Below the pieces are notes generated by a model. That model was not told the origin of the DNA. It saw only the letters and a list, made by a program, of their open reading frames with translations, and searched no databases. Source: Gammaproteobacteria bacterium (GTDB lineage: Bacteria; Pseudomonadota; Gammaproteobacteria; SZUA-229). From it: 11,577 bases of DNA. The stretch spans positions 1-11,577 of the forward strand of contig DAOWFN010000125.1 of the NCBI GenBank assembly GCA_030637945.1, read 5' to 3'. Made by a program: the position numbers and the translations under genes. Positions 1 through 5,853 of this stretch are shown here, piece after piece (within the stretch, counting starts at the first letter, position 1; the number at the start of each line of letters is the position of its first letter).

Positions 1-1
1 C

Positions 2-286
2 AACTACAACCCTTATGATGAGTGGGATCCTCGTTACTGGATGGAGGAGATGGAGCAGGCTTTTGACGATGATGATTACTACGGCGGCCCTGGTTATGGC
101 TACGGCGGCCCTGGTTATGGCTACGGTGGTCCTGGTCCTGGTTATGGCGGCCGTGGTCCTTATGGCCCACCTCCGGGATATTATGGTCCTGGCCCTGGTT
201 CTTATGGTCCACCACCAGGATACGGTCCTCCACCGGGTTATCGCCCACCCGCACCCGCACCACAGCAGGCACCGCGGTCTAATTAA
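2..286 (+). CDS. Gly/Pro/Tyr-rich low-complexity protein, C-terminal part (sulfur-globule-protein-like)
   Basis: The reading frame is open from base 2 to the stop at 284-286, so this is the last 94 residues of a gene that begins before the window. The visible part starts with a conserved-looking block, NPYDEWDPRYWMEEMEQ, then an acidic run (DDDD) and a tail of GGPGYGY, PPPGY and GPG repeats ending in a Pro/Ala/Gln-rich stretch. This composition, with aromatic and acidic residues before a Gly/Tyr/Pro-rich tail, recalls the secreted sulfur globule envelope proteins of sulfur-oxidizing gammaproteobacteria. That link rests on my memory of the family and on composition, which can mislead for low-complexity proteins. 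Any signal peptide lies outside the window. An internal ATG at 41 could be mistaken for a start, but the residues before it belong to the same conserved block. An intrinsic terminator follows 24 bases after the stop. Confidence 0.75.
   Translation, partial: NYNPYDEWDPRYWMEEMEQAFDDDDYYGGPGYGYGGPGYGYGGPGPGYGGRGPYGPPPGYYGPGPGSYGPPPGYGPPPGYRPPAPAPQQAPRSN
80..121 (+). repeat. Two perfect 21-bp tandem repeats inside the Gly/Tyr-rich gene
   Basis: The unit TACGGCGGCCCTGGTTATGG plus C occurs twice, at 80-100 and 101-121. A diverged third copy begins at 122 (TACGGTGGTCCTGGT). Each unit encodes YGGPGYG. The identity at DNA level suggests recent slippage or recombination within the coding repeat, so its length may differ between strains. 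Confidence 0.85.
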
Positions 287-309
287 TCCGCTGAGTTAAG
301 CGATAAGTT

Positions 310-338
310 TAAAAAGCCCTCATCATGAGGGCTTTTTT
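310..338 (+). terminator. Intrinsic (Rho-independent) terminator, probably bidirectional
   Basis: The dyad AGCCCTC-ATCAT-GAGGGCT (315-333) is followed by an unbroken T run to 338. On the opposite strand the A run at 311-315 also gives a U tract. It ends transcription of the Gly/Tyr-rich gene. It could also catch minus-strand transcripts that read past greB. Confidence 0.9.
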
Positions 339-341
339 TAT

Positions 342-504
342 GCCCATGGATGGGCGGACAGATATTTGCTCCTGCAATATCTGCACTTCCACCATCCATG
401 GTGGTCGTATATCGCAAGGAGCCAGGGATGGCGGTGCGAATATGCCCACATGGATGTAGGTAAGGGGCGTGAGCAGGAGCGGAAGCTTTTCCCATGGTTG
501 ATGG
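342..504. repeat. Intergenic array of GG(G)ATG-centred dyads with interspersed GGAGC motifs
   Basis: Five short dyads are centred on GG or GGGA: GCCCAT-GG-ATGGGC (342-355), CCACCAT-GG-ATGGTGG on the minus strand (389-404), GCCA-GGGA-TGGC (421-432), ACAT-GG-ATGT (448-457) and CCAT-GGTTG-ATGG (492-504). GGAGC motifs lie between them at 368-372 (minus strand), 418-422 and 476-480. The first two dyads also pair with each other (344-353 with 392-401). They enclose a further stem, CAGATAT/ATATCTG (359-383), so 344-401 can form one long hairpin. A spurious minus-strand open frame runs through it. From memory, similar GGATG-rich intergenic segments recur in gammaproteobacterial genomes. That cannot be confirmed from one copy. 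Confidence 0.65.
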
Positions 505-536
505 TGCGCTTAATAAATTATTTATGATATAAAAAG

Positions 537-1058
537 TTAGTATTCATCTTTCATGTAGCGTATTTCATTAATAATGTACGAAAGTGTCTGTGTGCTGTCT
601 TTTGTATCGACGGTAATTTTTATCTCATCATCTAATGACTTGCCAAGTAATGCCTTACCCATCGGTGAATCCATGCTGATATAGCCCAATTTGGGATCAA
701 ATTCATCGGGTCCCACTACACGATAAGTTTTTTCGATACCCTTGGTGTCTTCAATCGTGACCCAGGCACCAAAATATACCTTATCGGTATCAGTGGGAAT
801 GCGGTCGACAATCACCATGTTATCGAGTCTTTTACGTAAAAAACGCACGCGGGAATCGATTTCCCGTAACTCTTTTTTACGGTATATATACTCAGCATTT
901 TCTGAGCGATCGCCTTCTGCTGCGGCTTCTGACAGTATACGGGTGACTTCAGGGCGTTTTTTCTTCCACAGATAGTCGAGTTCTTCTGTCAGGCGTTCAT
1001 GGCCTCCGGCTGTGATATATTTTGAACCTACAGGTTGGGGTGGTCGGTATCTGCCCAT
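537..1058 (-). CDS. greB: Transcription elongation factor GreB
   Basis: The product is 173 residues, against about 158 for E. coli GreB; the difference is mostly a short N-terminal MGRYRPPQP extension. GreB binds RNA polymerase, inserts its coiled coil into the secondary channel and stimulates cleavage of backtracked RNA. Residues 15-90 form the coiled-coil domain, with the signature LDYLWKKKRPEVT (27-39). The catalytic tip loop is AAEGDRSENAEY, in which Asp50 and Glu53 match the Mg-coordinating acids. The C-terminal FKBP-like domain includes FGAWVTIED and the YISMDSPMGKALLGK motif. YLWKKKRPEV and RKKELREID favour GreB over GreA. No convincing Shine-Dalgarno precedes the ATG. Its start lies only 29 bp from a divergent small gene. 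Confidence 0.96.
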   Translation of the reverse strand: MGRYRPPQPVGSKYITAGGHERLTEELDYLWKKKRPEVTRILSEAAAEGDRSENAEYIYRKKELREIDSRVRFLRKRLDNMVIVDRIPTDTDKVYFGAWVTIEDTKGIEKTYRVVGPDEFDPKLGYISMDSPMGKALLGKSLDDEIKITVDTKDSTQTLSYIINEIRYMKDEY

Positions 1059-1087
1059 TGTTTATATTTTTATTAATCTTGGTTATT

Positions 1088-1291
1088 ATGTGTACAGACA
1101 TTGATTTTAACGAAATTCCCGCCTGGGTGTGTTGGTTTGCGCAGGATGCTGATGGAATTTGGTGGGGTTATCAGGTGGAGCCAAATATATCGCACCAAAG
1201 TTGGTATGAAAATGAGGTCGGAGCCAGTATTCGTCTGGGAAAAGGGGAGAGAAACGACGACTGGTTATTAACGTTAAAACGCATTAAATAA
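1088..1291 (+). CDS. Small Trp-rich conserved-type hypothetical protein (67 aa)
   Basis: I chose the ATG at 1088, giving 67 residues. A longer frame from 1022 would overlap the start of greB and add a hydrophobic stretch that reads as shadow sequence. The protein begins MCTDIDFNEIPAWVCWFAQDADG and continues with IWWGYQVEPN, WYENEVGASIRLGKGE and NDDWLLTLKRI. Six tryptophans and an acidic composition, with no membrane segment, suggest a compact soluble domain. I have a vague memory of similar short proteins with a WFAQDADGxWWGY block in gammaproteobacteria, all of unknown function. No strong ribosome binding site is visible. It is transcribed divergently from greB with 29 bp between start codons. 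No function is assigned. Confidence 0.7.
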   Translation: MCTDIDFNEIPAWVCWFAQDADGIWWGYQVEPNISHQSWYENEVGASIRLGKGERNDDWLLTLKRIK

Positions 1292-1340
1292 ATTAAATTC
1301 ATATAGTTATGATGTTTTTATAAAAATTTTATAAGAAATA

Positions 1341-1349
1341 TGCTATAAA
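1341..1349 (+). promoter_or_regulatory. Candidate extended -10 promoter for the 59-aa gene
   Basis: TGC-TATAAA has the TGn extension and five of six TATAAT matches. It lies 36 bp before the ATG at 1386 in a very AT-rich stretch (1292-1350) that could act as an UP element. No good -35 is visible at 17 bp spacing. Confidence 0.45.
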
Positions 1350-1385
1350 TGCATCTGATAACGATAAATATAAAAGGGTTAAAAA

Positions 1386-1565
1386 ATGGAAACAAAAAAT
1401 TTGCAAAAAGGTTCACAAGCTAAAATTGCGAGTACTGGCCAGATCGTTGAAGTAAAACGCGTCAGCAATCATGGTTTTTCAGTCGTTCGTTTTCAGACTG
1501 GTGGCGACTATATGATTTTGAATGATCGTCTGGAAATGGTTGAGAAGGAAGAAGTGCAGCATTAA
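1386..1565 (+). CDS. Small hypothetical protein (59 aa)
   Basis: A 59-codon frame begins at an ATG preceded by AAGGG (1374-1378) at 7-nt spacing, a good ribosome binding site, and a candidate extended -10 lies further upstream. The product reads METKNLQKGSQAKIASTGQI, then VEVKRVSNHGFSVVRFQTGG and DYMILNDRLEMVEKEEVQH. It is mixed-charge and soluble, with alternating hydrophobic residues (AKIASTGQIVEVKRV, FSVVRFQTG, YMILNDRLEMV). That pattern suggests a small beta-barrel such as an SH3- or KOW-like fold. This is inference from pattern only. I do not recognise the family. It sits between the W-rich gene (94 bp upstream) and the 267-bp palindromic element (37 bp downstream). Confidence 0.75.
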   Translation: METKNLQKGSQAKIASTGQIVEVKRVSNHGFSVVRFQTGGDYMILNDRLEMVEKEEVQH

Positions 1566-1602
1566 TTACAGACAGTTTTTGTATTCTATATAAGGCGGTT
1601 TT

Positions 1603-1869
1603 AAGGTAACGCTATCAAAGTTATCATAGATTCTGCGGGCTTTTAAGCATTCATATTCAAGGCATGTTTTGCGATGAAGGGTTATTCCCTTCATAAAGAA
1701 CATAACGTAGAAGATGTGTGCTTAAAAGCCCGTCCTGTGGGGCGATTCCCAAAAGCCAGTCTCAGTGTTATCGCTTTTCATCATGCAATAAGCATGCTTT
1801 CAAAACAATGCCTCGATCCCGGTTTTTGAGAATCGCCAGAACTTATGATAACTTTGATAGCGTTACCTT
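1603..1869. repeat. 267-bp palindromic element with 26-bp perfect terminal inverted repeats and two hairpin arms
   Basis: The ends are perfect inverted repeats: AAGGTAACGCTATCAAAGTT and six more bases (1603-1628) against 1844-1869. Pairing resumes inward with TTCTG (1631-1635) and CAGAA (1837-1841). Inside lie two arms. Arm 1 (1636-1732, 97 nt) has a 14-bp perfect stem, CGGGCTTTTAAGCA with 1719-1732, and an apical hairpin ATGAAGGG-TTATT-CCCTTCAT (1674-1694). Arm 2 (1741-1837, also 97 nt) has a 15-of-17 stem, GGCGATTCCCAAAAGCC with 1821-1837, and an apical CATGC/GCATG hairpin (1782-1796). An 8-nt linker joins the arms. No transposase or credible coding frame is present. No clear target duplication is seen. 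A miniature transposable element or a structured RNA are the main alternatives. Confidence 0.85.
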
Positions 1870-1898
1870 CAGTATAAAAAACTTCAATCGCCTTTTTC

Positions 1899-1930
1899 TT
1901 GACTTCAATATCATAAAGGCGCTCTATAGT
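1899..1930 (+). promoter_or_regulatory. Weak candidate promoter and structured leader for the 71-aa gene
   Basis: TTGACT (1899-1904) and TATAGT (1925-1930) each match five of six consensus bases, but the 20-bp spacing is long. CGCCTTT (1889-1895) can pair with AAAGGCG (1915-1921), overlapping this region. It can alternatively pair with AAGGCG (1592-1597) on the far side of the 267-bp element. Confidence 0.3.
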
Positions 1931-1979
1931 AGGCATCCTTATCAGTTATAAATAACTACTCGAATGAAGGGTATCCGCT

Positions 1980-2195
1980 ATGACAAAAAAAGGCAGTGTG
2001 GCTAATGTCGAAGCAATCGAGCGTCGTCGGCGCTGGCGTGATAGACGAATGGGTAATGACCGGAGGAATGACGGTCGTCTGAACTTAACGAATTATGACT
2101 GCCGAAGCGGTCTGCCACGCAGAGCATCTGATGTGGCGGGTGAACTTGCTGATGGTGATGTCTGGTGGAACGAAGCGGCTACCAGATATGAATGA
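1980..2195 (+). CDS. Small Arg-rich hypothetical protein (71 aa)
   Basis: GAAGGG (1966-1971) stands 8 nt before the ATG, a good ribosome binding site that supports expression. The protein has 14 arginines in 71 residues, most of them in the N-terminal half: AIERRRRWRDRRMGNDRR. This is the spaced ERRxxDRRxxxDRR pattern that I associate with small Arg-rich proteins in proteobacteria whose function is unknown to me. The C-terminal half is acidic and aromatic (AGELADGDVWWNEAATRYE). The split charge suggests an RNA-, DNA- or membrane-surface-binding N-terminus. That is inference only. There is no signal peptide or membrane segment. It converges on the DUF4136 lipoprotein gene with 24 bp between stops and no obvious terminator. 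Confidence 0.75.
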   Translation: MTKKGSVANVEAIERRRRWRDRRMGNDRRNDGRLNLTNYDCRSGLPRRASDVAGELADGDVWWNEAATRYE

Positions 2196-2219
2196 TACGC
2201 TGGTCAAGTTATCTACGCA

Positions 2220-2756
2220 TCACTTATAAAAACTAAATATCTTACTGACGGCGTAATCAATTCTTGCGCGTATGTTATCGATTGACTGTTGATCGTTTGC
2301 CTCACCCATAGCATAACCTAGCCATATGGCATAACCGGTATTAGCGTCGATGAGCGCTACCATCAAAGCGGCCTTGGGTACATTGATCAGAACTTTTGTG
2401 TCATTGCCAGGATCTTCTTTTAATTCAAGCGCAGTGGTATCAATACCGGCAGCAAAAGTAACAAATAAATCGGGGTGATTTTCTACCTGATGCAAACCAC
2501 GGTCACGCAGCTCACGATTAATAACAAACCTGACTTCTTCATCAGTATCTAAAGTTGGTTGTTCCCACTGACCTACAGGGTCAAAAACGATCTGTGCACT
2601 TCCTGCCCAGGCATAGGTTTTATAGGCGCCGTAATTAACTTCTGGATCTGAATGTGTTGCGATTTCGATATCATCAGTGAGTGTTGCGCACGAAGTTGTT
2701 GCTAAGATAGATAAAGCCAGGGCGATAGAAGAGATAGTTTTATATAGAAAGTTCAT
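2220..2756 (-). CDS. DUF4136-type outer-membrane/periplasmic lipoprotein
   Basis: The start is the ATG at 2756; a GTG directly before it (2759) is also possible. A lipoprotein signal is clear: a hydrophobic stretch ending LATTSC, with the lipidated Cys at residue 23. The mature part shows DUF4136 features: NYGAYKTYAWAG near the front, an EEVRFVINRELRDRGL helix, PDLFVTFAAG in the middle, a GYAIWLGYAMGEA block, and a C-terminal IRARIDYAVSKIFSFYK helix. The family is widespread and its role is undefined. The gene begins 12 bp after the stop of the RND pump gene, with no Shine-Dalgarno of its own. It is therefore probably translated by coupling within the efflux operon, and may be an accessory envelope component of that system. 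Confidence 0.85.
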   Translation of the reverse strand: MNFLYKTISSIALALSILATTSCATLTDDIEIATHSDPEVNYGAYKTYAWAGSAQIVFDPVGQWEQPTLDTDEEVRFVINRELRDRGLHQVENHPDLFVTFAAGIDTTALELKEDPGNDTKVLINVPKAALMVALIDANTGYAIWLGYAMGEANDQQSIDNIRARIDYAVSKIFSFYK

Positions 2757-2768
2757 CACAGGTTTATT

Positions 2769-5700
2769 TTAAGTTGGGGATTTAATTTTAAAGAAAATTG
2801 CGTACAGTACCGGTACGACAATCAGTGTAAGTACTGACGCGAAGCCTAACCCAAACATAATCACGACTGCCATATCCAAAAAGAAAACATCGCTTAATAA
2901 AGGTGCCATGCCAAGGATCGTGGTGCTGGCTGCCATCATTACCGGACGCATTCTAGATACTGATGAATCGAGTATAGCTGTGTGATTTTCTTTGCCGCTA
3001 TCGATTTGTGTATCTATTTCATCGATTAATACGATTGCATTTTTAATCAATAATCCGACCAGACTTAAGCCACCGAGTAGACCCATAAATCCGAATGCGA
3101 CATCCATGGATAATAGTCCAGCGGTAACACCGATAATCGCTAGTGGAACGGTTAGCCAGATGATTAGCGGTTGACGTACTTTACCGAACAGTAAAATTAC
3201 TACGATAATCATGGCAAGGAAACCCGCAGGTAATGAAGAGCTGATCGCCGCATTGGCATCGCGGGAGTCTTCGTATTCGCCACCCCATTCAAGAAAGTAT
3301 CCTGGTGGAAGGTCAAGGTTGTCTATTTGTGGTTTTAATCGTTCGAATAGAGCGGTCGCCAGTCCGTGTCCAGGGTCACATGAGGGAGTGATGGTATAGA
3401 TACGATTGCGTTTTTTAATCTTTGCATCGGCCCATTCAACTTTAAATTCAGAGACAACCTGACCGATTGGTACGGTTTCTTTCAATACAGGGCTATACAC
3501 AGAGATATCACGAATTGCTGCAACATCCTGCCGTTCTATAGTGGGAGGTAACATGATGATGGGCAATAGACGAATGCCATCTTTAAATAACCCAACTTGT
3601 TGGCCATCAAAAGAGGTAAGCATGGCTTTGCTAACGCTTTCTCTTGTTATACCCAATTGACGGGCGGCTTTCTCATTGTAGATTGGGCGTAATACTTTAA
3701 CCGGTTGGCGCCAGTCGTCTTTGATATTGATGGCATTTCCATCATCAGTCATGATCTTTTGGACTTTTTCAGAAAGTTGTCTTAACACCACAGGGTCAGG
3801 ACCGTTGAGTCGTGCTTCAATTTTTGCATCGCGTCCGGGGCCAATGCGAAGCGGTTTTGTTTTAGGTTCTGAGTCAGGAAAATGTACCGCAGCGTATTCA
3901 AGAGTCTTCTGTTCTAGACGTGGAATGTCGGCCAATGATTTTGTAGTTACGATTATCTGACCGTAAGCAGTAGAAGATGATTCAGGGCTGTACACCAGAG
4001 TAAAACGTGTTGCCCCAGCACCGATGAAAGATGTTGTGCTTTCTACACCGTCAAGTGTATGCAGGTAGTTTTCTATTTGGATAACGTCGTTGCGCGTTTT
4101 ACGTATATCAGTGCCTTCGACATTCCACATGTCAAAGAAAAACATGGGTGTATTAGAATCTGGAAAAAAGCTTTGTTTCACATAACCAAAACCAAAGATC
4201 GATGAGGCAAACATGGCGATGACGATAGATAAAGTAACCCAGCGGAAATGAATAGCGGTGCTTAACAGTCCACGATATTTTCTGAATAAGAAGCCACCGT
4301 ATGGATCGGTCTGCTCCTCGCCCGGTTTGTCTGCTTTTAAAAATTGCACACATAATAAAGGTGCCATGGTGACGGCCGTAAACCATGACAGTAGTAATGA
4401 GATAAAGATGACCCAGAACAGAGAATTGGCAAACTCGCCCGTGGAATCTTCAGACAATCCAATAGCGGCGAATGCAAGTATACCAACGATGGTTCCACCA
4501 AGTAGTGGCCACATGGTTGCGCCAACAACTTCGCCAGCAGCCTTGAGTCCATCTTCACCACGCTTGATACGAATTAGCATGCCTTCTGCAACAACAATGG
4601 CGTTATCAACCAGCATACCGAGCGCGATGATAAGAGCGCCGAGTGAAATACGTTGTAGATCGATTCCCTGATAGTTCATAAACCATACGGTGCCAGAGAC
4701 AGTGATGAGTAGAATGGCGCCGATGATAAGTCCGGTACGTAAGCCCATAAAAAATAGCAGAACGACAATCACGATAACTAAGGCGGCAATCACATTGATG
4801 ATAAAGCCACTGACTGACTTATCGACGATTTTTGGCTGGTCATAAATTGGATCGAGATTCATACCGACAGGTGTCACGGTTTGTAATTCTTCTAAGCGAT
4901 GATTAAGACGCTCACCAACAGCAACAACATTCTCACCTGACAGCATCGATATGCCGATCGTTAGTGCAGGTTTACCGTTATGGTAAGTATAAAAGTTAGG
5001 TGTTTCTTCATAAGCGCGGCGCACTGTGGCTATATCTTTGATACGAACGAGTGAGTTGCCAGTGCCACTGAGTAGTAGTTCGCCAATTTCCTGTGCAGAT
5101 AATAACTGGCCGGTTGGATTGATACGGATGTATTCATCACCTACGCGAACATTGCCTGAGTTCGAAACCAAATTTTGTGATTTTAGTACCTGGCTGAACT
5201 CCTCGATAGATATACCAAGTTTAGCCATATTGGCGCGTGAAAATTCCAGATAAACCACTTCTTTGATGTCGCCACCGATGGTTATTTTTCTGACGCCGGG
5301 AACCAGCAGTAACTGTTCTTTTAAAATATCAGCGTAATCTTTTAACTCGCGGTATGTGTAACCATCACCACTCAGTGCATAAAAAAGGCCGAATACATCG
5401 CCAAAGTCATCAAATACAATTGATGTGTTAGCACCGGGCGGTAGTTCGGTTTGTACGTCATTTATTTTTCGTCGTAGTTCATCCCAGATGTTGGGGAAAT
5501 CTGGTTTTTTATATTTATCTTTTATAACGACAGTGATTTCCGAATAGCCATCCTGAGAGATTGATTCAACACGTTTGAGCTGTTGTAATTGTTGAACAGC
5601 ATTTTCGACGTGATAGGTAACTTCTCGTTCAACCTCTAACGGTGTTGCGCCAGGGTAGGTGGTAACGACTTTTGCTTCTTTAATGGTGAATTCAGGATCT

Positions 5701-5807
5701 TCAAGGCGACTGATTTCCTGTAGCGCAGTCACGCCACCAGCAAGAAATAAAATAATCAATAACCAGGTGGTAACTTTTTTGGTAACAGAATACTCTGCGA
5801 TATTCAT
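2769..5807 (-). CDS. RND-family efflux pump, inner-membrane permease (AcrB/MexB superfamily)
   Basis: The 1012-residue product has the usual RND plan: an N-terminal TM1 (about 13-29), a periplasmic porter region with YPGATPLEVEREV (51-63), a TM2-TM6 block (about 335-490), a second porter region starting SFFPDSNTP, and a TM8-TM12 block (about 862-1007). It exports substrates by proton antiport as a trimer. In TM4 the motif is GMLVDNAIVVAEG, so Asp401 is present but Asn402 replaces the second Asp of AcrB. In TM10, GLLIKNAIVLIDE carries Lys922, the counterpart of AcrB Lys940. RMRPVMMAASTTILGMAPLL follows. There is no heavy-metal signature that would place it in the CusA group. AGGAG lies 8 nt before the ATG. 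It follows the adaptor gene by 46 bp. Substrates cannot be told from sequence. Confidence 0.95.
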   Translation of the reverse strand: MNIAEYSVTKKVTTWLLIILFLAGGVTALQEISRLEDPEFTIKEAKVVTTYPGATPLEVEREVTYHVENAVQQLQQLKRVESISQDGYSEITVVIKDKYKKPDFPNIWDELRRKINDVQTELPPGANTSIVFDDFGDVFGLFYALSGDGYTYRELKDYADILKEQLLLVPGVRKITIGGDIKEVVYLEFSRANMAKLGISIEEFSQVLKSQNLVSNSGNVRVGDEYIRINPTGQLLSAQEIGELLLSGTGNSLVRIKDIATVRRAYEETPNFYTYHNGKPALTIGISMLSGENVVAVGERLNHRLEELQTVTPVGMNLDPIYDQPKIVDKSVSGFIINVIAALVIVIVVLLFFMGLRTGLIIGAILLITVSGTVWFMNYQGIDLQRISLGALIIALGMLVDNAIVVAEGMLIRIKRGEDGLKAAGEVVGATMWPLLGGTIVGILAFAAIGLSEDSTGEFANSLFWVIFISLLLSWFTAVTMAPLLCVQFLKADKPGEEQTDPYGGFLFRKYRGLLSTAIHFRWVTLSIVIAMFASSIFGFGYVKQSFFPDSNTPMFFFDMWNVEGTDIRKTRNDVIQIENYLHTLDGVESTTSFIGAGATRFTLVYSPESSSTAYGQIIVTTKSLADIPRLEQKTLEYAAVHFPDSEPKTKPLRIGPGRDAKIEARLNGPDPVVLRQLSEKVQKIMTDDGNAINIKDDWRQPVKVLRPIYNEKAARQLGITRESVSKAMLTSFDGQQVGLFKDGIRLLPIIMLPPTIERQDVAAIRDISVYSPVLKETVPIGQVVSEFKVEWADAKIKKRNRIYTITPSCDPGHGLATALFERLKPQIDNLDLPPGYFLEWGGEYEDSRDANAAISSSLPAGFLAMIIVVILLFGKVRQPLIIWLTVPLAIIGVTAGLLSMDVAFGFMGLLGGLSLVGLLIKNAIVLIDEIDTQIDSGKENHTAILDSSVSRMRPVMMAASTTILGMAPLLSDVFFLDMAVVIMFGLGFASVLTLIVVPVLYAIFFKIKSPT

Positions 5808-5853
5808 TAAGGCTGCTCCTGTGTATAAGCCCGGTAAATGATCTGGCCGTTTG

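Noticed and set aside
15..299. Open frame encoding a Met/Val/Leu-rich product
   Set aside because: It is the shifted frame of the Gly/Pro/Tyr repeats. The other frame is open to the window edge and has the coherent composition.
283..495. Minus-strand open frame of 70 codons over the GGATG dyad array
   Set aside because: It crosses the terminator and the repeat dyads. Its His/Pro/Gly-rich product mirrors the repeat composition, so it is not a credible gene.
342..504. CRISPR array
   Set aside because: The units are short dyads with unequal spacing and no constant repeat of 24 bases or more.
1022..1087. N-terminal extension of the W-rich small protein with a hydrophobic segment
   Set aside because: It overlaps the greB coding start on the other strand. 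The hydrophobic run arises from AT-rich intergenic bases, so ATG 1088 is preferred.
1603..1869. Integron attC site
   Set aside because: The ends lack the RYYYAAC/GTTRRRY core sites and the arms are not arranged as R and L boxes.
1718..1951. Plus-strand open frame of 77 codons inside the palindromic element
   Set aside because: It spans hairpin arms and the terminal repeat, has no ribosome binding site, and the product looks random.
4153..4671. Several open frames of 74-137 codons on both strands inside the RND pump gene
   Set aside because: They are shadows of the long pump frame, which has full-length homology and domain order.
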